Assembly: GCA_029260395.1 (NCBI GenBank)
Contig: JAJDDJ010000013.1
Coordinates: forward strand, 62,001-126,000
Direction: 5' to 3'
Origin: Phycisphaerales bacterium
GTDB taxonomy: Bacteria; Planctomycetota; Phycisphaerae; Phycisphaerales; UBA1924
DNA: 64,000 nt
Below the pieces are notes generated by a model that saw nothing but the letters and a program-made list of their open reading frames with translations, did not search any database and was not told where the DNA came from. Made by a program: the position numbers and the translations under genes. Position 1 is the first letter of the stretch, and every line of letters starts with the position of its first letter. Positions 45,957 through 54,915 of this stretch are shown here, piece after piece.

Positions 45957-47378
45957 ATGCGGACGATGATGACATGCGGCGTGGTCGGGCTTCTCACGGC
46001 AGCAGCAGCAGCCCAGCCCGTGGTGCCCGCAGGGTTCACCGCGCGGAAGATTGCGCCGTTGCTAGATGGCACGATTCCACAGCTTGAAGCAATTGACGAA
46101 GCTGACTTCGGCGAGGGAGTTATCACGGCCAGTGTTTCAAGCGGAGTACTCACGCTTCGGTTGATCAGCTCAACTGGTACCGTTAACGCGATCGGCGTGG
46201 CAGCCGGACTTCCGCCATTAGCAAGCGTTGTCCGAACGAGACTCGACGCGGCCTCCGTCATTGACGGCAACATTCATGTTTCGATCAACTCAGCAACCGG
46301 AGTTAGCTCGGGCTCGCTGTACTACGTCTTTCGGCCAGATCAAACGTCTGTTCAAGCATTCTCGGTTGGCAGTAGTGCGAACGCAGTTGTGTATAACTTC
46401 GATTTCGCCGACAGCAACGCGCCGTTCTCTGCTGTGCTCCTCGACACAGACCTCGGAGGTGGAACTCGCTTGTCCACACTCGACAGTTCATTCGGAATCA
46501 CGGACGTCAATGGCAATTCGTTTCCTACAGGACGTAGCGATACGGACGCCCAAGGATTCAAACGCGATCTGAGCGGGCTCTACGGTGGGGGCTTTCTCAT
46601 TGCTGACACGGACACAAACAATGATGCGCTAACGGCAATCTATGAGCTGAACGACGTTTCGTCTGGAGGTACTTACCGCCTCATCGGCAGCACAGTACCC
46701 GTAGGGGTGCGTCGCTACGGCGACCTCGGCATCGCAGCCTCCGGCTCATTCGGCGGTGTGATCTACATTACCGAGAGGCTCACCGACGAGATCCAGCAGG
46801 TCGCACCCGACGGCACGCACACCACCTGGGCCACCGGCTTCGTCGGCATCGACTCGCTCTCAATCTCGCCCGATGGCGAGTCCATGTACGTCGCCGACCT
46901 CAACGGCGTCTGGCTCATCCGCCCCGAGGGCAACGAGCCCGGGCCAGCGGTGCTCGCCACGGACCCGTCCGCCTCCGGTGGCACCGTGCTGGGCGGTTCC
47001 GCGGTCGACGCGCTGCGCGTGATCTTCACCGAGCCCGTGACCTTTGACGACACCGACGTGACGATCACCGACGGCGACGGCCAGCCAGTCGGGTTCGATG
47101 CCTCCAGCTCTGGCAGCCAGTTCATGATCATTGGGCTCGCCGAACCGCTCAGCGGCGATACCTACACCGTTACCGTCGCCGACACCGTGGTCAGCGCGGC
47201 AACTGGGCAGCCGCTCGACGGGGACAGCGATGGGGTCGCGGGCGGCGACGCGACGCTGACGTTCACCCACGCATGCACGGGCGATATCGCGGACGACTTC
47301 GGGTTCATCGGTCCCGACGGCATGGTGAGCTTTGGAGACTTTCTCGCGCTGCTCGGTTTGATCGGGCCGTGCCCGTAA
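45957..47378 (+). CDS. Secreted protein with dockerin-like C-terminal tail
   Basis: A 473-residue protein; AAGGAG six bases before the ATG. The signal peptide (TCGVVGLLTAAAAAQP) is followed by a beta-propeller-like region (about 30-310). There is an Ig-like segment with VIFTEPVTFDDTDVTITDGD (about 345-425), then the Cys-bounded tail CTGDIADDFG...DGMVSFGDFLALLGL. This tail matches the GC-type dockerin-like ending of Phycisphaerales exported proteins. The first half is distinctly lower in GC than the second. It probably sits at the cell surface. Confidence 0.87.
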   Translation: MRTMMTCGVVGLLTAAAAAQPVVPAGFTARKIAPLLDGTIPQLEAIDEADFGEGVITASVSSGVLTLRLISSTGTVNAIGVAAGLPPLASVVRTRLDAASVIDGNIHVSINSATGVSSGSLYYVFRPDQTSVQAFSVGSSANAVVYNFDFADSNAPFSAVLLDTDLGGGTRLSTLDSSFGITDVNGNSFPTGRSDTDAQGFKRDLSGLYGGGFLIADTDTNNDALTAIYELNDVSSGGTYRLIGSTVPVGVRRYGDLGIAASGSFGGVIYITERLTDEIQQVAPDGTHTTWATGFVGIDSLSISPDGESMYVADLNGVWLIRPEGNEPGPAVLATDPSASGGTVLGGSAVDALRVIFTEPVTFDDTDVTITDGDGQPVGFDASSSGSQFMIIGLAEPLSGDTYTVTVADTVVSAATGQPLDGDSDGVAGGDATLTFTHACTGDIADDFGFIGPDGMVSFGDFLALLGLIGPCP

Positions 47379-47431
47379 GGAGGCCATAGGCGTTTGGCAG
47401 TGGGGAGCCGCAAGGGATCGGGAGCAATCCC

Positions 47432-47460
47432 TTGGAGATAGAGCCCCTCGCCAGTACACT
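47432..47460 (+). promoter_or_regulatory. Putative promoter of the double-tail protein
   Basis: TTGGAG (47432-47437), a 17-base spacer, TACACT (47455-47460), 30 bases before the ATG. Confidence 0.45.
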
Positions 47461-47490
47461 GCGGCTCTCTGAAAGGCAAGGCAGCACGCC

Positions 47491-48414
47491 ATGAACAGGC
47501 CCCGCACGCGCAGACCCGTTCCTCATCTGATCGACGTCGTGGCCCCGGTGCTGGCAGCGTGCGCGTGGGTGGGTTCGGCCAGCGGCGGCGATGACCTTGT
47601 GTTTGGTGGTACCGGCGCCGAGTTTGTTGCCAGTCCGCTCTCGACCTTCCCGACGGCGACACCGAATGTGGTCGGCAGCCGCATGGACATGGCCGCGTTC
47701 GTCAACCACGCTGTGCTCGCCCGGTACCCGATCGCACCCGCCGGGCTCTACGGCGGCGGCTCGGTCCCGGTATGCATCCGTTTCGAGATGACGCTCACGC
47801 GGCTGAGCGATGACTTCGACCCGGTTTTCGTGGTAGGCGATGGAGTGAGCCTGGTCGGCGGACAGGTCGGCGATAACCCAAACGGTTCGGCCCGGCTCGT
47901 CGCGGGAACCTTGGTGGGTGCTGGGCTCGTCCCGATCGAGGAGCCGCTGATCTTTACCAATGCTGGATTCGTCCCGGTAGGCGGGCAACTCGATGCGATC
48001 GTGGAGATCAGCATCGAGGCCACACAAACCGAGGTGACGGTGCGCTTTCTCAATGGAAACTCGACAGCGTCAACAAGCGTGACGCTCGATCCGACTGCAG
48101 AACTCTCGTTCATGCTGGTCGCGAACTCTCAGGTTGGGACGGGCGAGGTCTACGGGATCGACGAACTCAGGTTGCTTAGGGATGCATCGTGCCCGGGCGA
48201 CATCGCCGACGACTTCGGCACGTTGGGCGCGGACGGCATGGTCAGCTTCGGCGACTTCCTCGCGCTGCTCGGCTTGATCGGTGCTTGCCCCGGCATGACG
48301 CCCGGTTGCACGGGCGACATCGCGGATGATTTCGGCACGCTGAACGGCGGCGATGGCATGGTGAGCTTCGGAGACTTCCTCGCGCTGCTCGGGCTCATCG
48401 GGCCGTGCCCGTAA
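47491..48414 (+). CDS. Secreted protein with two tandem dockerin-like tails
   Basis: A 307-residue protein. The N-terminus is Arg-rich and has a hydrophobic stretch (LIDVVAPVLAACAWVGSASG) that can act as a signal peptide. About 30-225 is a beta-rich domain like the LamG/choice-of-anchor kind (FLNGNSTASTSVTLDPTAEL). The last 75 residues hold two copies of the tail: CPGDIADDFGTLGADGMVSF and CTGDIADDFGTLNGGDGMVS, each ending in LLGLIGxCP. The preceding gene has one copy. The double tail suggests a recent internal duplication. Confidence 0.85.
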   Translation: MNRPRTRRPVPHLIDVVAPVLAACAWVGSASGGDDLVFGGTGAEFVASPLSTFPTATPNVVGSRMDMAAFVNHAVLARYPIAPAGLYGGGSVPVCIRFEMTLTRLSDDFDPVFVVGDGVSLVGGQVGDNPNGSARLVAGTLVGAGLVPIEEPLIFTNAGFVPVGGQLDAIVEISIEATQTEVTVRFLNGNSTASTSVTLDPTAELSFMLVANSQVGTGEVYGIDELRLLRDASCPGDIADDFGTLGADGMVSFGDFLALLGLIGACPGMTPGCTGDIADDFGTLNGGDGMVSFGDFLALLGLIGPCP

Positions 48415-48424
48415 GAGGGCGTGG

Positions 48425-48780
48425 AGAGAGAAGAAAAGCCCCCTCACCCGCCGCTGCGCGGCACCCTCTCCCTCAAGGGCAGTCGGAGGAAGAACCCTCA
48501 GTGGCTCGCACGGCTCGCCGCCTCTCACGCAAGCGAGGGTGAGGAGCCCGGACAGCGCCCCCTCCGTCAGCGAGCGTGGATGTTGGGGCGACCCCACGCT
48601 TCCGCGTAGGGCTCGATGGGGAGGAGGCGTTGCGCCCTTCCCCCTCCGGTTCGCATCGCTCGCCACCTTTCCCGCAAGCGCGGGGGAGGAGCCAAGGCGC
48701 GCTGGCTCCAAGGCCCCCCATGCCAGTGCCACCCAGAAGCGCATGCTCGTCCATGAACGCATTCGCGCTGCTGAGTTGTG
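48425..48780. repeat. Composite of dispersed repeat-like segments
   Basis: This gap has no supported gene. It contains CCCTCACCCGCCGCTGCGCG (48436 on), a segment with AGCGTGGATGTTGGGGCGAC followed by CCACGCTTCCGCGTAG, and a third with TTTCCCGCAAGCGCGGGGGA. Segments like these recur in many genomes and produce spurious short proteins (e.g. SPTRKRGVA, PSPPLRGTLS). I read them as non-coding, fused repeat elements. Confidence 0.5.
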
Positions 48781-48783
48781 CGT

Positions 48784-49275
48784 CTAGTTTCGGTTGCCGG
48801 TGGGCGGTTTGATCTCGAAGTCGTACTCGGCTCTGCCGCCTTTGGCGACGATCAACAGCCGGTAGGGGACTCCGATCTTGAGCTTGGGCGGCTTGTCCTC
48901 GGTGTCGTGGACCATGCCTCGGATGCGCTGGGGGTATCGGAAGGTGTTGATCGGAACGAGGACTTCCCGCTCGGGGTTGCCCCCCTCGGGCATTCCGGGC
49001 TTGAGTCGCCAGAGCGGGTCCATGGTCTTGCCGTCTTCATCAATCTCGCAGATCTCGACGAGCTTGAGCTGGTACTTCATGTCCAGGTTGAAGACGAGCA
49101 GGTTGCGGCTGTTGTCTTGCCTGTGGAAGACGATCATCTCGTGGTGGTCGCGCACGCCGCTAAAGAACCAGACCCAGATGATGGCCATGACGGCGACGAC
49201 GCCGATGAGCTTGGCGGCTCGTGCGTTGTGCTCGTACCAGTCCTGGACGGTGCGGAGGGTTGTGCGGAGGTTCAT
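48784..49275 (-). CDS. Single-pass membrane protein, unknown function
   Basis: A 163-residue protein with one helix at about 22-40 (LIGVVAVMAIIWVWFFSGV) and a beta-rich C-terminal part (EVLVPINTFRYPQRIRGM). It starts directly after the stop of the pseudopilin-like gene, so the two are translationally linked. It could be an accessory to that filament or secretion system. Confidence 0.75.
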   Translation of the reverse strand: MNLRTTLRTVQDWYEHNARAAKLIGVVAVMAIIWVWFFSGVRDHHEMIVFHRQDNSRNLLVFNLDMKYQLKLVEICEIDEDGKTMDPLWRLKPGMPEGGNPEREVLVPINTFRYPQRIRGMVHDTEDKPPKLKIGVPYRLLIVAKGGRAEYDFEIKPPTGNRN

Positions 49276-49986
<711 letters not shown>

Positions 49987-50326
49987 CGCGAAATCCTCCC
50001 TGATTGCGTCCTACTAGAGACTACCGAAACCCGGCCCTTGGGTTGACTCTGATCCGTGAAAATCCCGGGCTGGGCTGGGGGCTATCGGCAGAGCCCGGCT
50101 CTCGGGATCAACACAGGCGCGGCGGCCGTCTGCTCGTGATTTGGAAGGGGTTTTGGGCGCATTTCCGGCGTGTTGCTGGCCGCTGCCCCCCTCGCCCCCC
50201 TCGCCCCGCTCGAAGTGTTCCCACGAGCCCGATGGGAAGAGCGAGTCACGCGACCGGATTGTGATTGGGGCCTTGGTCCCCTGCCCGCTGGCCACTCGGT
50301 GAGCCAGGGCCGGTACCATCCCGACT
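49987..50326. other. Divergent intergenic region
   Basis: This 340-base gap separates the pseudopilin-like gene from the prolyl oligopeptidase gene. It holds a GC-rich inverted repeat (CCCGGGCT about 50064, AGCCCGG about 50095) and a C-rich stretch of CCCCCCTCGCC repeats near 50186. No clear promoter or gene was found. Confidence 0.4.
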
Positions 50327-52477
50327 ATGAAGCACCAGACTCTCACGAACCCCCTGTCCATGCTCGCCTGCGGGCTGGCTCTCACGCTCGCTGGCCCCGG
50401 GCTCGCCCAGAGCGAGTACCCCGACACGAAGAAGGTCGACGTCAGCGACTCGTACTTCGGCACGGAGGTCAAGGACCCGTTCCGCTGGCTCGAGGATGAT
50501 GTTCGCAACAGCGATGACGTTCGCGACTGGGTCACCGCCCAGAACGAGGTGACGTTCGGCTACCTCGAAACGATCCCGGGCCGCGAGCACTTCGAGAAGC
50601 GGCTCACCGAGCTTTGGGACTACGCCAGGCGCGGTGCGCCGGGCGAGCAGAACGGCCGATGGTTTCAGAGCCGCAAAGACGACGGCCTGATGAACCACGA
50701 CATCTATTACACGTCGATGAGCGCCGATGGGCCCTGGGAGGTGCTGTTTAACCCCAACGAGTGGAGCGAGGACGGCACGGTTGCGCTGGGCGGGCTTTCG
50801 GTTAGCGAGAGCGGGAGCTACGCGGCGTACGGCATCCAGGAAGCTGGCAGCGACTGGCGGACGTGGAAGGTCCGCGACATCGCCAACGGCGAGGACACCG
50901 GCGACCGCCTCGAATACCTCAAGTTCACGGGCATTACATGGACGCACGATGACAAGGGCTTTTTCTACAGCAAGTACCCCAATCCCAAAGAGGGCGAGGC
51001 GTTTACCGGTCTGAACCTCGAGGGCAAGCTGATGTACCACCGGCTGGGCACGGACCAGTCGGAGGATGTGGTGGTGTACTGGAGGCCTGAGAACCCGACG
51101 TGGAACTACGGCTCGGAGGTCACCAAAGACGGGCGGTACCTGCTGATCTATATCAGCGTGGGCACTGACGACAAGTACCGGATGTACGTCAGGGATCTCG
51201 AAGATCCGTACGCCGCGCCGAGGCCGCTCATCGACGAGTTCGAGGACAGCTATGGCTACATCCACAACGAGGGCACGACGTTCTACATGACCACCGACCG
51301 CGACGCGCCCAACAAGCGGGTCATCGCGATGGACATCAACAATCCTGCGTCCGACCAGTGGGAAGAGATCATCCCCGAGCGGGCCGAGCCGCTGGGCAGC
51401 GTGGGCTTCGTAAACCACACGCTGGTGTGCTCGTACCTGAAGGACGTGCAGACCTCAGTGGAGCTGTACAGCCTCGACGGCATCAAGGTGCGCGAAGTGG
51501 CGCTGCCGGGCGTGGGCACGGCCAGCGGGTTCGGCGGCGAGCCCGAAGACACCGAGACCTACTACACCTTCAGCAGCTACAGCGTGCCGCCCTCGATCTA
51601 TCGCTACGACATGGAGAGCGGCGAGAGCGAGCTGTACTTCCGGCCAGAGATCGACTTTGACCCTGACCGCTTCGAGACCACGCAGGTGTTCTTTGATTCC
51701 AGCGACGGCACGCGGGTTCCGATGTTCGTGACGCACCTTAAGGGCCTGAAGCTTGACGGCTCCAACCCGACGCTGCTGTACGGCTACGGCGGGTTCAACA
51801 TCTCGCTGCTGCCTAGGTTCTCGACCAGCCGCGTGGCGTGGATGGAAGAGGGCGGCGTTTACGTCGTAGCAAACCTGCGCGGCGGGGGCGAGTACGGCCG
51901 GGCGTGGCACGAGGGCGGCAAGAAGCAGAACAAGCAGAACGTGTTCGACGACTTTATTGGAGCTGCCGAGACGCTCATCGCCAAGGGCTACACGAGCAGC
52001 GAGCACCTGGCCATCCAGGGCGGGTCCAACGGCGGGCTGCTGGTGGGCGCGTGCATGGCGCAGCGGCCCGACCTGTTCGCGGTCGCGCTGCCCGCAGTCG
52101 GCGTGATGGACATGCTCCGGTTCGATGCGTTCACCGCGGGCCGATACTGGACGGACGACTACGGCTCCTCCAAAGAGTCCGAAGACATGTTCCAGTACCT
52201 GCTGGGCTACTCGCCGTACCACAACCTCACGGATGGCACGGCGTACCCGGCGACGCTCGTGACCACTGCCGACCCCGATGACCGCGTGGTGCCGGGCCAC
52301 TCGTTCAAGTTTGCGGCGAGGCTTCAGGAGGCGCACGAGGGCGACAACCCGGTGCTGATCCGGATCGAGACGCGCGCGGGCCACGGCAGCGGCAAGCCGA
52401 CCTCGATGATCATCGAGGAACTCGCCGATGTGTACGCCTTCACCGCCAAGCACACCGGGATGAAGGTCGAGGACTGA
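50327..52477 (+). CDS. Prolyl oligopeptidase-family serine peptidase (S9A)
   Basis: A 716-residue enzyme with a signal peptide (LACGLALTLAGPGLA), so it is exported. The propeller domain starts YFGTEVKDPFRWLEDD. The catalytic domain has LLYGYGGFNISLLP, NLRGGGEYGRAWHEGGKK, the nucleophile in IQGGSNGGLLVGA, the Asp in ADPDDRVVPGHSFKF and the His in RAGHGSGKP. It cuts short peptides after Pro. A terminator follows. Confidence 0.95.
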   Translation: MKHQTLTNPLSMLACGLALTLAGPGLAQSEYPDTKKVDVSDSYFGTEVKDPFRWLEDDVRNSDDVRDWVTAQNEVTFGYLETIPGREHFEKRLTELWDYARRGAPGEQNGRWFQSRKDDGLMNHDIYYTSMSADGPWEVLFNPNEWSEDGTVALGGLSVSESGSYAAYGIQEAGSDWRTWKVRDIANGEDTGDRLEYLKFTGITWTHDDKGFFYSKYPNPKEGEAFTGLNLEGKLMYHRLGTDQSEDVVVYWRPENPTWNYGSEVTKDGRYLLIYISVGTDDKYRMYVRDLEDPYAAPRPLIDEFEDSYGYIHNEGTTFYMTTDRDAPNKRVIAMDINNPASDQWEEIIPERAEPLGSVGFVNHTLVCSYLKDVQTSVELYSLDGIKVREVALPGVGTASGFGGEPEDTETYYTFSSYSVPPSIYRYDMESGESELYFRPEIDFDPDRFETTQVFFDSSDGTRVPMFVTHLKGLKLDGSNPTLLYGYGGFNISLLPRFSTSRVAWMEEGGVYVVANLRGGGEYGRAWHEGGKKQNKQNVFDDFIGAAETLIAKGYTSSEHLAIQGGSNGGLLVGACMAQRPDLFAVALPAVGVMDMLRFDAFTAGRYWTDDYGSSKESEDMFQYLLGYSPYHNLTDGTAYPATLVTTADPDDRVVPGHSFKFAARLQEAHEGDNPVLIRIETRAGHGSGKPTSMIIEELADVYAFTAKHTGMKVED

Positions 52478-52537
52478 GGCGAACCCTCGGCTTGTAGCAC
52501 ACATTCCAGCGGCATAGGCGCTGGTGAACGGATTTGG

Positions 52538-52575
52538 CCCGGCCTCGCACCTGCTGCGGGGCCGGGTTTCGTTCT
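52538..52575 (+). terminator. Terminator of the prolyl oligopeptidase gene
   Basis: A 12-bp stem with one G-T pair (CCCGGCCTCGCA / TGCGGGGCCGGG), a five-base loop and TTTCGTTCT. It lies 60 bases after the stop. Confidence 0.8.
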
Positions 52576-52696
52576 ACAGTCGACCGTGACCAAGCGTGGA
52601 TGTCGAACCCGCCCGGGCCGGTGCCAGTGGGCCGGACTACACCGGATTCGGTTAGCAGAGAAGCAGCCCAACAGACCCGACGGGAGCAGGTGCGAG

Positions 52697-53890
52697 ATGG
52701 CCCAGGCACTAGGCGCGGCGACGAGTGAGTTCGAGAAGAAGGATCGCTGCGAGGCCCTGCCGCACCGGCCGCGCGTGCTGCTGGGCAAGATGGGCCTCGA
52801 CGGCCACGACCGGGGCGTGAAGGTCATCGCGCGGGCGCTGCGCGATTCGGGCATCCACGTGATCTACTCGGGCCTGTGGCAGACGCCGATGAGCCTTGCG
52901 ATCAGCGCGCGCGACGAGGACTGCGACGTGATCGCGGCGAGCATGATGAGCAACAGCCATCTCAAGCTCGGTCCGATGCTGGTGGAGTCGCTCAAGAAGG
53001 TTGGCCGTCCCGATCTGCCCGTGTACATGGGTGGCATTCTGCCGCAGGAAGACACCAAGACCCTGCTCGCTGCGGGCGTTGCGGCGCTGTTCCCCACGGG
53101 CACGGGTCTTCAGGACATTGTCGATGCGGTCTGCAAGGCCGTAAAGGTGCGAGCCGCCAAGATCGAGGGCGGCGGAGTGGTTGCTCAGCTCGCGCGCGAC
53201 CTGTCGCTCGTGCACGCGGCCGATCGGCCCGAGACCAAGGGCGCCAAGGGCGACGCGCTGCGAGCCAACGCCAAGCGCAAGAGGCCAGCGCGGATCATCG
53301 GCGTGACCGGCTCGCCCGGGGCGGGCAAGAGCACGCTCGTTGCGCAGCTGGTGGGGGAGTTCAGCCGGAGGCAGGCCGCGGCGGGTACCAATGAACGCTG
53401 CGCCGTGGTGGCGTTTGACCCTATGAGCCCGATCACCGGCGGGGCGCTGCTGGGCGACCGGCTGCGCGTGGACTTCAACAACCTGGGCGACGGCGTGTTC
53501 TACCGCTCGTTTGCCATCCGCGGCGAGGACTACGCCTCGCTCGATGAGATCCTGGAACTCATCGGCGGCGTTGAGTTTGAGGGCGGCGGTGGGGCGTTTG
53601 GCACGGTCTTCGTCGAGACTGTCGGCGCGGGCCAGAACGAGACGATGATCCGCGACCATGTGGATTCGACGATGGTCGTGCTCACGCCCGGCATGGGCGA
53701 CGCGGTGCAGATGGACAAGGCGGGCATTCTGGAGATCGCCGACCTGTTCGTGTGCAACAAGGCCGACCACCCGGGCGAGAACGAACTGGTGCGAGACCTG
53801 CGCGAGATCGCGGGCCGACGGCCCGTGTTTGAGACCGTGGCGACGCGCGGTCAGGGCGTGCCGGAACTGCTGGATCAGTTGGAGGGGTGA
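52697..53890 (+). CDS. Cobalamin-binding domain fused to MeaB-type GTPase
   Basis: A 397-residue protein from the ATG at 52697; a GTG-started extension from 52586 lacks coding character. About 25-150 is a B12-binding domain like the C-terminus of methylmalonyl-CoA mutase: GKMGLDGHDRGVKVIA with the DxHxxG motif (Asp35, His37, Gly40), then AASMMSNSH and VYMGGILP. About 195-395 is a MeaB/ArgK GTPase: Walker A GSPGAGKST (about 206), VETVGAGQNE and VCNKADHP. The order B12-GTPase is like the first half of IcmF, but the mutase part is missing. It may load or protect an acyl-CoA mutase encoded elsewhere. Confidence 0.93.
   Translation: MAQALGAATSEFEKKDRCEALPHRPRVLLGKMGLDGHDRGVKVIARALRDSGIHVIYSGLWQTPMSLAISARDEDCDVIAASMMSNSHLKLGPMLVESLKKVGRPDLPVYMGGILPQEDTKTLLAAGVAALFPTGTGLQDIVDAVCKAVKVRAAKIEGGGVVAQLARDLSLVHAADRPETKGAKGDALRANAKRKRPARIIGVTGSPGAGKSTLVAQLVGEFSRRQAAAGTNERCAVVAFDPMSPITGGALLGDRLRVDFNNLGDGVFYRSFAIRGEDYASLDEILELIGGVEFEGGGGAFGTVFVETVGAGQNETMIRDHVDSTMVVLTPGMGDAVQMDKAGILEIADLFVCNKADHPGENELVRDLREIAGRRPVFETVATRGQGVPELLDQLEG
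53852..53882 (+). repeat. Direct repeat copy A, inside the 3' end of the B12-GTPase gene
   Basis: These 31 bases encode QGVPELLDQL near the GTPase C-terminus. They recur without mismatch at 56675-56705, 2.8 kb downstream and in the same orientation. Confidence 0.9.
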
Positions 53891-53961
53891 GGGTGGGGTG
53901 AGGCGTTACCTCGGCGCTTTCTATCACGCTCGCAACACGCCAAGATACCGGATCAACATCG

Positions 53962-54717
53962 ATGCACGACATTCACGCGCTCAACGAGCGGGCCAAAGAA
54001 CTCCGGTGCCTCTACACGATCGATTCCATCGTGTGTGATCGCAGGCAGACGCCGGTGCAGGTCTTTCTCCGCTTGCTCCAAGAAATACCGGCGGGTTGGC
54101 AAGACCCGGCGGGGACCGGGGCGCAGATCGAATACCTAGGCCGCAGCTACGTCGGGCCCGGATTTAGCCCTGAAGGCCAGATGATGTCCTGCCCGCTCTT
54201 GCCCTGGAATGCTGAAATCGGGAGCATCTCGGTGAGTCGTCGAATCGATCCCGAGGGATCGGTGAAAGATCCATTCCTCGTGGAAGAGCACGAGCTCCTT
54301 CGACGAATCGCGTCGCGCCTGGGCGATTATTTGGAGTGGAAGCAGGCAGAGCTGCTCGGAGAACGCACGCCCGCTTCGTCTGCGCATTGGACATGGAGGC
54401 AGCGTTTCGCTGAGGCGTTGGCTGACAGCATCGACGCAGCGCGGTTCGGTGTTTCACGGGTCTACCTTGGTGGGAGCACCGCGCGGGGTGATGCAGGACC
54501 GGCGAGCGATATCGATCTGTACATCGAGTGCAACGGATCGGAACAAAAGAAATCGGAGCTGTCGCTCTGGATCGAGGGCTGGAGTTTCTGTTTGGCTGAA
54601 GTCGCGCTCCAGCAAACAGGGCAGCCATTTCCCGGCGGGATTCTGAATGTTCAGTGGCTCAAAGGCGAGCCGAGCGTGTGGCAGCGGAGCGAGTTGCAAG
54701 AGCTCACGCTTCGATGA
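53962..54717 (+). CDS. GAF-like sensor fused to nucleotidyltransferase domain
   Basis: A 251-residue protein. About 1-135 is a sensor module of the GAF-like kind that starts LNERAKELRCLYTIDSIV. About 150-251 is a Pol-beta-type nucleotidyltransferase with YLGGSTARGDAGPASDIDLY, which has the GS...DxD motif. Related sensor and NTase modules can occur at the two ends of large PEP-synthase-like proteins, so this could be a compact derivative. Base composition is a little lower than the neighbours. It starts 71 bases after the B12-GTPase stop. Confidence 0.8.
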   Translation: MHDIHALNERAKELRCLYTIDSIVCDRRQTPVQVFLRLLQEIPAGWQDPAGTGAQIEYLGRSYVGPGFSPEGQMMSCPLLPWNAEIGSISVSRRIDPEGSVKDPFLVEEHELLRRIASRLGDYLEWKQAELLGERTPASSAHWTWRQRFAEALADSIDAARFGVSRVYLGGSTARGDAGPASDIDLYIECNGSEQKKSELSLWIEGWSFCLAEVALQQTGQPFPGGILNVQWLKGEPSVWQRSELQELTLR

Positions 54718-54790
54718 GGTAAGGGGCGTTTCGGAGCCCCGGATAGCCTGCGGGCGTCGAATCGCCAGTAAGCTGGTAGCTGGTACTCCT

Positions 54791-54877
54791 CGCTAGATCG
54801 CAGGTCGAAGGCCGGTGTTGGAGACCGCGGCGACGCGCGGCCAGGGCGTGCCTGAGCTGTCGGACGCGGCGCTCTAG
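54791..54877 (+). pseudogene. Decayed copy of the B12-GTPase 3' end (copy B)
   Basis: 54791-54860 aligns without gaps to 53801-53870, with 59 of 70 bases identical. In the same frame it reads IAGRRPVLETAATRGQGVPE against IAGRRPVFETVATRGQGVPE in the intact gene. A stop sits just before the alignable peptide (GAG to TAG) and another TAG ends it at 54877. It lies between the nucleotidyltransferase and P450 genes and cannot make a protein. Confidence 0.85.
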
Positions 54878-54915
54878 TCTCCGGCCGTGCTCACACGGAA
54901 GGAAGTGGGGTGGGT

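Noticed and set aside
50043..50048. TTGACT in the divergent gap as a -35 box
   Set aside because: The only AT-rich hexamer downstream is nine bases away, too close for a promoter.
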